A stretch of 64,000 nt of DNA from Acarospora socialis (lineage: Eukaryota; Ascomycota; Lecanoromycetes; Acarosporales; Acarosporaceae): contig JAMYGW020000008.1 in assembly GCA_025617375.2 (NCBI GenBank), forward strand, positions 558,001-622,000, written 5' to 3'. The notes beneath the pieces are model-generated. The model did not search any database and was not told the origin of the DNA. It was given only the letters and a program-made list of their open reading frames with translations. The position numbers were made by a program, and so were the translations under genes. Below, one piece after another: positions 22,586 to 34,368 of this stretch. Position 1 is the stretch's first letter. Each line of letters opens with the position of its first letter.

Positions 22586-25015
22586 CCGCCCTAACACTAT
22601 GCCAACCACCTCGTAGGACAACCATATCGCTCCCGATCGGATACGGGGTATGTGTGTCTGAGGTTCTCATGACTCTCGTCGTGTCCACTCCTTCGTCCGG
22701 ATGCACGATGACGCTAGCCCGAATAGACGCGGTTCTGATCCTCGAACTCAATGGGAGCTGATACTTCAACACGCCTCTGACGATGAGTTCGAACGGATGT
22801 TTGATAACCTTCTCCCACCTCTCTGTACCGCCTTCTTCGGTCTCGTTGCCGGGGTTCGAAAGGCGGAGCTCGCCGACGGAGGACTGTGAGCGATGTCGCA
22901 AGGGAGAAGCTTCGAAGATGAGAGGCGAGTCGAACTCGAAGATGCGGCCTAGGAGCATGATCTGCGAATCTCCTTCTGGGTCCTCGATTGGATCGTTGCC
23001 TTCGTCGACGCCATTGGACGACGCGTGTTCCCTCCACCACTTGTTCGTCCCCACGTGCTTGCTCTTGGCAAAGATGTTGACGTCCAGGTCGCTAACCTGC
23101 ATGATCATCAGCTTTGGTCAACGATAGGGACGTGAAAGAGCATGCTCGGGATACTGACCTGGATGGTCATCAGGTTTGAATTGACCGCGTGGACGCGGAG
23201 ATCCAGCATGATCTCCGGTTCCGAAGCCAGGACGTTCCGGATGTCTTTGACGTAGACATCCCGTAGTGGGTTGCTGAAACCCACGAGTCCTCCCGCAATT
23301 GCCGAGAGCAGGCAAATTGCAAACACGGTGAGCACGATCCAGCCAACAACACGCGTCCACCACCCACGTGTTGCCGGCTGGACCGCGCTCACCGCGTACG
23401 GCCGCCGGCCGCCCCGGCTTCGGAACCGGACCGAGGTGAGGAGTGGGGTCCTCTCGTCGTCCGCCGCGTCGTCGTCCCGGGCAGCGAGGGGGAAAGGGGA
23501 CTCGCTGCCCAAAAGTGAAGGGTGGGCCCCTCCCCCACGTCCGCGTCCGTATCGCCCGATGTGGCGACGTGAGTCCGCCGGATTGGACTCGTACATGAAC
23601 GACTCGGCCGAGTCCGTAGACTCGGCCTCGTCGACCGCGCTCGCAACCTTTGCTTCGAAGATGTCTGCCTTCGATGATACTGGTTCCGTCGAACGGATTG
23701 TCAGCATAGATGGTTGTGGTGGAGGGGTAGGTAAAGACTCCAGGTCTTCGTTAGTAAGATAAAGAGAAGAAACACGTGCATGAGGGGGAGTAAGTCTTGT
23801 GACAAATAAATAGCTATGAGTAGATAATAACCCACATGTACCCGAAATAAATGACGGTGTCTTCCGTACACCCTTCTTCTTCTCTTTCTTCGGCCTTATA
23901 GTCTCTGTGCTTGGTTTTAGACGTAGACTGCTGCCGCTCTCGATTCTCCCTGATAGACCACGCTCACAGGCTCCTCCGCCGACAGCGACTTGTGGTATGG
24001 AGCTAACAGTTTCAGTTTCGACGATCATGTTCCGGAGAGATCCTTCACTTGCGGCTTTGCTTCGAGGTGACTTGAGATGTGTAAGAGACTTCCTTGGAAG
24101 GACTGCAGTGGTTCGTATGGAGTCGTTGGTGTTTCCTGGTTTTCGGCCGCGCTTGCTGCTGTGCGCCTTCGCATTTCCGCTCCTCTGGCCGCCACTTTCG
24201 CTACCGCTTTCAATATTAGTCCTTGTGGATTTTGTAAACGCGTCCTCCATGGGGTTATCGGTGCTTCGTTCTGGTCCAGTGTCGTTAGATGTCGTGATAG
24301 TTGGTGGTTCTTTGATCGTTCCAATTGCCGGTGTCGCGGGAAGACTGCTCTCTTGTACGGTTTCCAGTGTAGATCCTGTGCCGCTGACTCCTCGCCCGGG
24401 AGTCCGCATACCGGAACGTGGTGTTGTGTCGTCGCTATCTACGTCGGTTGTACTGGCTGAAACATCGGTGAAGGTAGTGGACGACGGCGAAGCGCGTTCG
24501 ATGACAAGTTTAGGCGTTTTGGCTCCTTGGTCTGACTTGCGCGGCGAGAAGACGGATGGTTTCATGGAGGTTGCTGAGGGTGGCGGCGACTTCAGTCTCG
24601 GTGATGTAGGCCAACGCGGCGGTTTATCTCCTGATACTCCTCTTCTATGGTTTTTCGCTCCTGGTGTATCGGTGGATGGTTCTGTTGCCGTAGGGGTCGG
24701 AATCTGAGGTTTACCCAACGCGGATAGAGCTCGTTGCACGGCGGCAGCTGAAGGAACCGATGGTACGTTAGACGACGAAGACCCACTTGGAGCTCTGTTG
24801 GGGCTATGATCTTGACTGTTTTTACGTGACGCCATGCCGGTTGAGGTCGACGAGATTCCTGTTTTCAATGACTTCTGTACAGGAGATGTGTCACGTGAAG
24901 GCTTGGGAGAGTTGATAGCGGAAGTAGGTTTTGATGATGAGTTTTGAGAGGCGGTCATCGACCTGTTCGTAGTAGACTGGCTCGAGGACGAGGGTTGCGT
25001 GAATGCGTCAGTCAT
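22569..25015 (-). CDS. VAC7: Vac7-family vacuolar protein, PtdIns(3,5)P2 regulator
   Basis: Exons at 23842-25015, 23159-23745 and 22569-23096 give about 762 residues. The N-terminal half is Ser/Thr/Pro-rich and disordered. Vac7 signatures follow: RNMIVETETVSSIPQVAVG, LKPSTETIRPKKEKKK, SSKADIFEAKVASAVDEA and HIGRYGR. One membrane span lies at about 525-548 (GWIVLTVFAICLLSAIAGG). Next comes the luminal domain with DVYVKDIRNVLASEPEIML, VSDLDVNIFAKSKHVG, EDPEGDSQIMLLGRIF and HPFELIVRGVLKYQLPLSSR. In yeast Vac7 sits on the vacuole membrane and activates the Fab1-Vac14-Fig4 complex. The first intron (96 bp, 23746-23841) is a multiple of three without a stop and has a TACTAAC branch site close to its acceptor, so retention would only insert 32 residues. 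I chose the Met at 25015 because the frame upstream enters a tandem minisatellite; a Met at 25174 in that repeat is the alternative. Confidence 0.93.
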
Positions 25016-25024
25016 GTTTGATTC

Positions 25025-25500
25025 TTGGCTGTCTGGTTGACTGGTAACGGATCGAGAGTGTTGATCGTTGGAGAAAGACAGTATATATGAAGAACGTCCG
25101 ACACTTCGCGGATGAGCTTGGCTCTCTGGTTGGCTGGAAACGGATTGAGAGTGTTGATCGTTAGAGAAAGACAATGATTACGAAGAACGTCCGACGCTCC
25201 GCAGGATGAGGCTTGACTTTCTGGTTTGGCTGGTAACGGATCGAGGATGTTGATCGTTGGAGAAAGACAATATATGACGAACGTCCGACGCTTCGCAGGA
25301 TGAGGCTTGACTTTCTAGTTTGGCTGGTAACGGATCAAGAATGTTGATCGTTGGAGAGAGACAATGTATATATGAAGAACGTCCGACGCTTCGCAGGATG
25401 AGGCTTGGCTTTCTGGTTTGGCTGGTAACGGATCGAGAATGTTGATCGTTGGAGAAAGACAATATATATGAAGAACGTCCGACGCTTCGTGTAATGAGAC
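25025..25500. repeat. Five-copy minisatellite at the 5' end of VAC7
   Basis: Five head-to-tail copies start near 25025, 25118, 25213, 25307 and 25405, with unit lengths of 93, 95, 94, 98 and 96 bp. Each contains TTGGCTGGTAACGGAT, GTTGATCGTTGGAGAAAGAC and AACGTCCGACGCTTCG with small differences. Unit lengths are mostly not multiples of three, so the array does not encode a stable peptide repeat. It lies immediately upstream of the preferred VAC7 start, in the leader or promoter. Confidence 0.9.
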
Positions 25501-25886
25501 TTGTAGAGAGTGAAAAGAAGAAGAGAAGAAACAGAAGAGAAATGCACTGTTTATATTTTGACCATAACACGCTAGAGCTGGTTCAACTCGGTTTGAGGAG
25601 GAAGGGACATCCCATCACCCACTTGGGCCCGTATGTGTGCAGGTGCGAAGCCGAAGTCTGGAAGTGTCCAACGAGAGCAGGTTCGACAGACTGCTAAGTT
25701 CTTTCCGATCATAAACAAAGGAAAACTCACATTCTTCCCTCGGATACCTTATTGCGTCACACCTCGAATGTTGGATGTCAGTTGTTGGACCAACTTCACA
25801 TCTCACGAGCCTGTTGTGGCACCAGATTAGATAAGCGGCTCAGCTTGTGGCTAGTGCGATATGCAGCCCGTTGCATCTACCTAAGG
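25501..25886. other. Flank between minisatellite and transposon nest
   Basis: Ordinary-composition DNA between the VAC7 repeat array and the left end of the Tc1/mariner element. No gene is seen. Confidence 0.5.
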
Positions 25887-26943
25887 TACAAAGTGGGGGA
25901 CAAAGTCTTCGGTCACCCATGCAATTAAGCGACACAACAAGTATCCAAACCCTACTAAATTTATATGTAATTAGCAACAGATCATAAAATTCAGTTAATA
26001 AGTGTAAATATATTATAGATTAGAATCTAAACTATATGACTGCATACTTTTTGAAATAATTAAAAGTCAGTGACTAATTCATGTCACTTCTGAATCTGCT
26101 GTAGCCTCATAGATATATTATTCACATATTTTTTTCAATTCTTCAGTTTTAATTGATCTCATTTTTTCTTAATTGTCTGTATGAAATCTGCATGTGTCTG
26201 AGAAGAATGTCATTAATGATAGATTTACTGCTTAAGAAATCATTACACATTTTCAATAAAGAATAAGTCAGAAAAGCTTGATGATCAGTTAAAAAAATGA
26301 AGACTCAGTTCTTTCTTTCATTTTTAAAAACTCTTTACATGTTTTGTTTCATGAACTGAGACATTATTTTTCTGAAATAGTTCATCAATATTTTATTCAA
26401 GCTGTTCTGCAAATGCAGATCTCACAATAATTTTTAAAATCTGTGTTTTGTAATTTTTCATTGTAATTTCTTCTCTCTTTTCATGTTTTTTCAAAAACAT
26501 CAAAGAAGACTTTTAATTATAATCAATGACATCTCATATCAATATGAAGATTAAATTTGACTTAAATACTGATTTGCAGCATGCTGAATGATAACATTCT
26601 TTCTTTGTACAAATTATTCATTTAATGATGTCTCTTGACATATCAAAAGAACACTTATCTGATCATATTATCTTTCTTTAAAAGTCTGATTTAACTTTGT
26701 CATATATTTTAGTAAAATGTCTTTGAATTTGATGATTTTCAGTCAAAAGAAATGACTTTTGACATGTCTTGCACTTATGATAATTCTTCTTTTCATATAT
26801 TCACTTTATAGTCTTCTTAAACATCTTCAATTCAGTTAATTGACTCAATTTCTTTCATTTCAGTCTTTGATCTTCATATGAGATTGTTGCTATTCAAATT
26901 AAATGTTGTCAATCTCATTTGTTGAGTTTTTGTAACTGTTCAG

Positions 26944-27260
26944 TGTTACAACCATACTCTAAAGAAGAATAACAGAATGAGAAATATGCTCAGAAAGTGT
27001 AACCTCAAGCATGAAACAACAAAACATCAGACATTTTCTTGTGAGCATGTGTCAGAAAGTACATCAGAACACTGAAATGCTGAGTGTGTCAGTGTGTCTG
27101 TTTCTATATAGTAGGGTTGTTTCTCTGATGAAAATGATCATGTTTAACTCATCTAGTTATGCAATACAAAGCTACTGTTTATCTAGAATCTTTGAATCTT
27201 TATATCAAGAAGCACAAAACTCTAGCTCTATAACTGAGGAATCTCAGTTGAGATGTAACA
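26944..27260 (+). repeat. 5' LTR of the Ty3/Gypsy element
   Basis: 317 bp beginning TGTTACAACC and ending in TAACA, repeated at 32592-32908. A TATA-like TATATAG lies near 27110. Confidence 0.92.
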
Positions 27261-30200
27261 CTTTGAACACCCTCACAATATAAAGAAATGTCATTCAAAG
27301 AATCAACCTCAGACAGTGCATTGCAGAGTATTGAACCAACAAAGATAGTCAACATCAATCACAAAGTACTCAAAGTCAAGACTTCAGAGAACTTTATGAG
27401 AGATCAATGAAATCTGAGACAATTTCTTGCTCAAATCAACCTGTATGTCAACTTCAATCAGAAGAAGTTTGAAAGCAACATCAACAGAGTCTTGTTCACA
27501 ACATTCTATATGAAGAACACAGCATTTGACTGAATTGAACTGCAGCTCAACAAGTTCATGATTAAGAGCATCTCTGATCAAGAGCAGAATACATCTTGCA
27601 TAGAAAACTGAATGCAGTTCAAGAAAGAGCTGAGAAGAATCTTTGAGGTAATTGATGAGAAATGTGCAGCAAAACAAAGAATTCACACATTATGACAAGA
27701 AGAATTTGCAGTCAAGTATGTGGCAGAGTTTCAATGAATTGCAGCACTTATGCAATGAAACCCAGATCAGTTAGCATCAGCTTACTATTGAGACTTGAAG
27801 AAATCTATCAAAGACAAAATTGCACAAAGTGACAGATCAGATGATCTGCAAGAACTTATCAACAAGACAATCATGATAGACAGTCATCAGTGAGAGCAAC
27901 AGATGAAAAGAAAGAACTACTGACATCAAGAGTGAACAGACTGAACTAATAGAGAAAATCAAAGATGACATTATCTGAATTTCATGAATCTCAATATGAT
28001 GAAATGAGATCAATCTTCAACACAGAGATCAGAAGAAGCACTGTGAGAAAAGAGATAATTCTCAAAGAAAAAGTCTCTGAGCAACCAAGAAATGCAGAAA
28101 TGTTACAACTGTGATATTACTGAACATCTTACACAGAATTGCAAAAGACTCAGAAGAGAAAGAAAGAAAGCTGTGATCACAACTAAGAAAGTAGTGCACA
28201 ACAATCTTAGCTGAACAGCTTGCTATGATGACATGTGTTGAACACACATGAGCAGCAAGAACAAAGTCAAATATTATTCAAAGAAGTCATGTCAGAAGCA
28301 AGAAACTTACAATATCACAGAATGATCTAGATCAGACAACACTGTAAAAAAAGAACTATGTGTTCTAGAGATTAAGATCAAAGAAACTGATACTTGTGAT
28401 ACTCAGATAGAAGAAGACTACAGTGATAGCATCTGAACTGCCTTGAATTTGAATGCAGATCAAGAGAAAATCAATTAATAAAAAGTCAACATAAGACTGA
28501 AGACAGCATATCAGCACTCAGAGAATCAACAACAAGCATTAAAGAAAGAAAAGCTTCAGTTTGAGACACAGAAGCTTGAACAAGAAATATAAGCTTGAAA
28601 ATGAAAAGCAGAATGCAAGAGTGCAGAAGAATGAGAGACATATGATCAGCTAAAGAAGCTGATGACAGCTGTTAAAGATGAATGTCTCAGCAGTGACAAC
28701 ACAGCAATGTCAAAATCTCTTGTACAGAAGACAATGAGTCACAAAATTGAGATACACTTATCTGAAGAATATATCATGCAGAATGAAGACAGATGAATCT
28801 TCAGTGAAGAATATATATCACTTGAATTTCTGCAAAGAGTAAGAGTCTTTGAGAGTCAGTTGCAGATGAAATATGATCAATATGAATCTCAACTACACCT
28901 GAAAAGATGCATTGAGTGACACAATCTAGAGTATGCAAACCTTATGATCAAAAGAAAACCCAGATGATTTCAAGAACTTTGAAGACAAACTGAACAATCA
29001 AGTGAGTCAAAAAATGAAGAGCTTTCTTGACAAGACTAGAGAACAAGAAGCTAGCAGTGTCTCAAAGACAAGACAATGATTACCAAATATGAATCAAGAT
29101 AATGATCAATGAACATCAGATCAGTGCATTAGTGAATTTTGAAGTGAATGATAACATTATGAATCAACAAATAGTTGATATGTTAAAATTAGTGACACAG
29201 TGAGTGCACTGTTCATCCAACATATGCATGACAAACAAAGTCATTGAAAGGATTGACAAGAAAATCTGTGTGAAAACCTCAATTCTTGAAAACTCACAAG
29301 AGATAACATTTAATGTTATGAGACAAATCAGATATGATGTGGTACTAGAGATGCTCTGGTTATGTGAAAAGAATTTAAAGATTGATTGAGTTACAAAGAA
29401 AATATGTGCAGTCAAGAACACATATGAGATCTCAGAACAATCAGAAATGAGCTTATCAGAACATAAGTCATGAGATCATAAAATACTGCTATTGAACAGA
29501 AAGCAATCTAAGTGAATGTCATTATACTCAATGAGCAAAGATCAACTCAAGAAAGTAAGAACTTACCTTGACAAGAATCTAAAGAGAGAATTCATTAAAT
29601 CATTCAAGTCATTGACAGAATACTCAATTCTGTTCATATCAAAGAAGAATGACAGAAAGCAACTATGTGTTGACTACAGACAACTCAATGAGATAACTCA
29701 TTGAGATAGTTATTTTCTATCATTGATAGAAGAGTTGCAAGATCAATTAGATAAGACTAAGTGATTCATGAGCTTAGATCTGAAAGATGCCTACTACTGA
29801 GTTAGAATGAAAAAGAATGAAGAATGAAAAACAGCATTTCAAACACAATATGAACACTACAAGTATACTGTCATGCTGTTTGAGTTGAAAAATGCATCAG
29901 TCATCTTTCAGAGATTGATCAATGACATATTGAGAGAATATCTCAATGATTTTGTGATCACATACCTTGATGATATCCTGATATATTCAGAAGATCTTGA
30001 AAAGCACTGAGAACACATGCACAAGATATTAGCAAGACTCAATGAGAGAGCTTTGTACATGAAAAAATCAAAAAGCAGATTCAAGATCAAGAAAGTTAAA
30101 TTTCTAGACTATGTGATTTGATCTGAACAGATCAAGAAGAATTCAAAAAAGATGAAAGCAGTCAGAAACTGATCAACATCAAAAAGAATCAAGGAAGTAC

Positions 30201-32591
30201 AGGTCTTTCTAGGATTGATGAACTATTATTGAAAGTTCATATCAAACTATGCAAGAATTGTGAAACCACTAACATGTTTGACACACAAGAGCAAAGAATA
30301 ACATTGAAATAAGAAGCAGAAGAATGCATTTCATGTATTAAAGAGAAGTCTTAGTGAAATGACACACCTCAGAATACTTAATTCAGCATGTGAGAAGACA
30401 CTGAAAACTGATGCTTCAGATTTCACAGTAAAAGCATGCTTATATCAGATTGAGAAGAAACAACAGAGACTCATAGCATATCAATTTAGAAAGTTATCAG
30501 AACTCAAGAAAAGATACAGAGAAGTCAATTCAGATTTACATGAATCATAAGAATCTGAGAAACTTTGCAATGACAAAACAACTCAACTGATGACAGATTC
30601 ATTGGGTGAAGCAATTAGCAGATTACAAATTTCAAATTCATTACAAAAGAAGTAATAAGAACAGCAGAACAGATGTCTTAAGCAGACAATCTGATCACAA
30701 AGACATACAAACAATACATGCTGAAATTCTGAGCAAAGAAAATAACAGAATTCTCATGAAGAGCTTAACAGCAATGTGCAAGATGAAGTCAGTTCTCTTG
30801 ATAGATGCAGAACTCATTGAGATGTGTCACTATGACAGAACTGATGAACACTTAGAAGTAAAGTACACTGAGAATCTAGTGCAGAGAAGACACAATGTTA
30901 GTGATCTCAGAAATTGAGTCATTAAGATGATCACTGTGTGTGATTCATGCTGAAGAAACAAGATCAATCAAGATAAACAATATGATGAAGTAACACAACT
31001 GAATGCATCAGGTGCACCATGAAAGTCAATTATCATGAACTTCATTATGAAGCTATCATCATCAAAAGACTCAGCATGAAAAATAAGATTCAACAGTATA
31101 TTGATCATAGTGAACAGGTTGATCAAGTACACAATGTTCATTTCATTTAAAGAAACTGTGACAGCACCAGTATTGGTGTACACCATACTGCAAGAATTGA
31201 TTAGCAATCATGAACTATCAAAGAAATTTATCACCAATAGAGACAAGCTGTTTACAAGCAAGTTCTGAGAAACACTTACAGCAGAACTCAGAATAAAGCA
31301 CAAAATGTCAATGACATATCACTCACAGATAGACAGACAAAGCAAATGAATGAATCAGACAATAAAAACATACTTAAGACACTATGTCAACAAAAATCAG
31401 AACAACTGAGTACAGCTGTTGTCAACAGCACAGTTTGTGTACAACAACACAAGAAACAAGATCACAGAAGAAACATCTTTCTATGTGAACTATGATTACA
31501 ACTCAGAGATATGATGAGATTCAAAAAGACATGAATCACAGAGTCAGAAAGCAATTTTGAACATCACTCAAATAAAAAAACTGCACCAAAACCTAGCAGA
31601 ACAGATCAAACAGCAGATGAAACAAACAACAGAGACAAAATCATTCAGAGAAGAAGAAAGAGTATATTTAAGAACAAATAATATATGAACAAAGAAGAGA
31701 AGCAAGAAGCTAGAAAACAAGAGCATTGAACTGTTCAAGATCATATGAAACATCAAGAAATTAAGCTACAAGCTAGACTTACTCAGAGAAATGAGAATAC
31801 ACTCAGTATTTCATGTGTTCATGCTACAGCATTGCAATCAGTTCATACCACTTCAAATCAATGAAATGTCTGTTGAGCCCAACAAAGAATATGAAGTTGA
31901 GAACATTCTAGAGAAGAGAATGATTAGTGAGAAAGTTCACTATCTCATAAAATGAAAAGAATATGATACATCAGAAAATACCTGAAAACTCAAGAAGAAT
32001 CTCAAGAACTGTGTGAGAACACTTTGATGTTTTAAGAAAAGAGATTGAGATTAGTTCAGAAGAATGAAGACATCATATTAACAAGTTGTGACAACAGTTG
32101 AGAATTTTCATTCTCTGTCCCATCATTATCACTTGCAAGCTCTTCAGCAAGACACTTTGCTTTTGTATCAATCTGAGTTTCAGACTGTTTCAAGGTTTTC
32201 TGCAATCTAGCAATTTTTGTCAAAAGTGCAGAAAGTTGCTCATTGAGAGTTCAAGAAAGCTCATTTTCAATTTTTGAGCAGACAGACTCAAGAAAGTCAA
32301 GAGAGAGACTGATGCAGAAATGATCTTGATGCACACACTTGACACACTTTACAGACTTAAAAAAGTCAGACAATGCTGAAGAATCAGAAGACATTGTGAT
32401 ACAAGAAAGACTGATGTCTAGACAACAATCACAAGAAACAAGTGCAGGATTTTCTTTGCAGAAAATGGTATCAGCAAGACAAAGTCAGTTTTTGAATTTC
32501 AGGTGCATCATCAGGATGTGATGAGCAGATGTTGATATATACTCTTGCTTAAATAGATCTAGAGAACTAGTGCCTGAGAGAGAGAAAATGA

Positions 32592-32908
32592 TGTTACAAC
32601 CATACTCTAAAGAAGAATAACAGAACAAGAAATACACTCAGAAAACATAATTCTGAGCATGAAATGATGAAACACCAAACATTTTCTTGTGAGCATGTGT
32701 CAGAAAGCACACCAGAACACTGAAATGCTGAGTGTGCCAGTGTGTCTGTTTCTATATAGTAGGGTTGTTTTTCTGATGAAAATGATTGTGTTTAACTCAT
32801 CTAGTTATGCAATACAAAGCTACTGTTTACCTAGAACCTTTGAACCTTTATATCAAGAAGCACAAAACCCTAGCTCTATAACTGAGGAATCTCAGTTGAG
32901 ACATAACA
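32592..32908 (+). repeat. 3' LTR of the Ty3/Gypsy element
   Basis: 317 bp, equal in length to the 5' LTR, with about 30 differences, all transitions by my count. It is preceded by a GAGAGAGAGAAAATGA purine tract. Confidence 0.92.
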
Positions 32909-33169
32909 TTCAGTTCATAAGAAATGAGACTGTCAATCTGAGAATTTTTGCATTCAATATTGAATAATGCTGTACAGAACATCAAAACAATATGCAGCAT
33001 CTTTAATTGATAGAACATCTTCTTTTATTAAGATTTTAATTCTAGTCTTTGTAGAGATTATTCATTTGTCTGTTTCATGGTTTCTTTTGAGCTCAAAATT
33101 CATGATTGTATGATGATTTACTAATAAAAAGCTATGAAGTGATCAAGAACTTTTGAACCTCACTTTGTA

Positions 33170-33860
33170 TCTTATCAGGCAAAGCAGGTGCACATGAACA
33201 GTTATATGACTGTTATATAACTGAACTCAATTCAGAACCATGATATGACTGCTGTATAATCATCAAAATATATAATAGTTATATCATGATTATTAGCAAA
33301 TAACTTGAATCTGATAAACACAATTGTCATGAAGTAATTGTTTCTATTCATATAACAATAGAACATTGACAACAATAGTAAGATTGCAAAACATAGACAA
33401 TATCACAATGCTTGTGACTTTCAAATGATCATAAAATGTTAGTGAATTTCAAAAATGCCAAGATCTAGACTCAGATGCTGTGTCATGTCATGAGCATCAA
33501 CATCACACTTAAAAAAATTGCAAATTCAGTCAATTCAGACAAATTCACTCATAGATTGATGGCCTTGAAGATTGCATGTGATAGAATTGTTGATAATTGA
33601 CAACTCTACCCTACCCATCTCATGGCCCTTGATCCACAAAGCTTAGTATGTGTAATGTATTATTTCAGTAAATTACATGAATCATTACATAGTCACAATG
33701 ATTCTGGCCAATCAAAATCATTAGAAACTCATGATATTGTGGTGTAGTGACTGTTTTCATATGGTTGGAAGTTGATATTTAAATTTAGGGCGTTTTCATA
33801 TGAAAAGCGTTTTAAGACCGTGATAACACGATTAATTGGTACCTGCTTTGCCCGGTAAGG
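33170..33860. mobile_element. Short non-autonomous element with inverted repeats abutting the Tc1/mariner end
   Basis: The left end TCTTATCAGGCAAAGCAGGT and the reverse complement of the right end, CCTTACCGGGCAAAGCAGGT, match over about 55 bp (about 39 of 55 identical), with a perfect 12-bp core GGCAAAGCAGGT. TA dinucleotides flank both ends (33168-33169, 33861-33862). The 691-bp interior is AT-rich with repeated TTATATGACTG-like motifs and no open frame. It may be a MITE or an internally deleted transposon. The left TA is shared with the right end of the Tc1/mariner element. Left-end differences are mostly transitions, while CpG survives only near the right end. Confidence 0.55.
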
Positions 33861-33862
33861 TA

Positions 33863-34368
33863 GAGGATGAGTTCAACCTTTTAGGTTAATGTATGTAGAG
33901 ATCCCTTGCTACTACTGAAGTAATAGAATGCAGACCATATATCTAGTCTCCAGATAACTTCATCACTTTTCTCCGTTCAGTCGCAGCAACATTGACCTGA
34001 ACCCAGTTTTGAAGCCGAACCGGGCGGTCGAGTTGCCGGCTGCGACAGTTAATTATCGCACTTACCTAGGTAGATCAGTACGAGTACAGGCCCAGCGGAA
34101 GCCGGGAAGAACGCGCATATATCCTAGGATGCCCAAAATGGTTCTTGCTTCATCTAACTAAGATTTCTAGTACCCGTATGATATCGGATGTACATGTAAT
34201 GGACGCATCTGAGTTGGCCAACGATTGCCATTGCTAACGTTCGTGGCATTGTCTCGAAAACCACACTGTCCCTATTCGCAGCCCTGTACTCCCAGATCGC
34301 ACATATAATACCGCTCATTCACCCTGACGAAGCCCTCGCTCATCGTTGTCTGGTCTCGAAACCCTGAC
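33863..34368. other. Right flank of the repeat nest, no gene seen
   Basis: Base composition and CpG return to normal here. No coding sequence is visible before the 3' end of the next minus-strand gene. Confidence 0.5.

Larger units (their letters stand above)
26944..32908 (+). mobile_element. Fossil Ty3/Gypsy LTR retrotransposon, chromovirus type
   Basis: A 5,965-bp element with two 317-bp LTRs (TGTTAC..GTAACA type ends), flanked by a 5-bp target duplication TTCAG (26939-26943 and 32909-32913). A purine-rich tract precedes the 3' LTR. Recognisable plus-strand parts in order are a gag region with a CCHC zinc knuckle near 28100-28145, reverse transcriptase around 29520-30000 (YLDD region near 29965), RNase H near 30400-30560, integrase across about 30640-31500, and a chromodomain-like stretch near 31890-32010, which points to a chromovirus. 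It is thoroughly broken, with dozens of stops throughout. LTR identity is about 90%, and all the differences I count are transitions, so insertion predates heavy mutational decay. It sits inside the older Tc1/mariner element. Confidence 0.9.
25889..33167 (-). mobile_element. Tc1/mariner-family DNA transposon split by an LTR element
   Basis: Ends CAAAGTGGGGGACAAAG (left) and, reversed, CAAAGTGAGGTTCAAAA (right) form terminal inverted repeats of about 35 bp. TA dinucleotides lie just outside, at 25887-25888 and 33168-33169. Removing the inserted LTR element and one 5-bp duplication leaves about 1.31 kb, a normal size for this class. The transposase is on the minus strand. N-terminal helix-turn-helix-like fragments lie at about 32914-33110. 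To the left of the LTR element, fragments at about 25960-26900 show ATISYEDQRL, YHKCKTCQK, an NNVSVHETKHVK block (the DNA.VH catalytic region) and a DLFFIEN block (normally DLNPIEN). Many stops interrupt it in every frame, so it is inactive. The sequence is AT-rich and almost CpG-free. It resembles the fungal Tc1-like branch more than Fot1/pogo. Confidence 0.8.

Noticed and set aside
26690-26840. C2H2 zinc-finger gene suggested by CKTCQK with following His residues
   Set aside because: The spacing is wrong for C2H2, and the surrounding fragments fit a Tc1/mariner transposase, which also explains the terminal repeats and TA sites.
32090-32590. Possible extra gene between the chromodomain-like region and the 3' LTR
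   Set aside because: AT-rich, stop-laden and inside the LTR element; no independent coding evidence.
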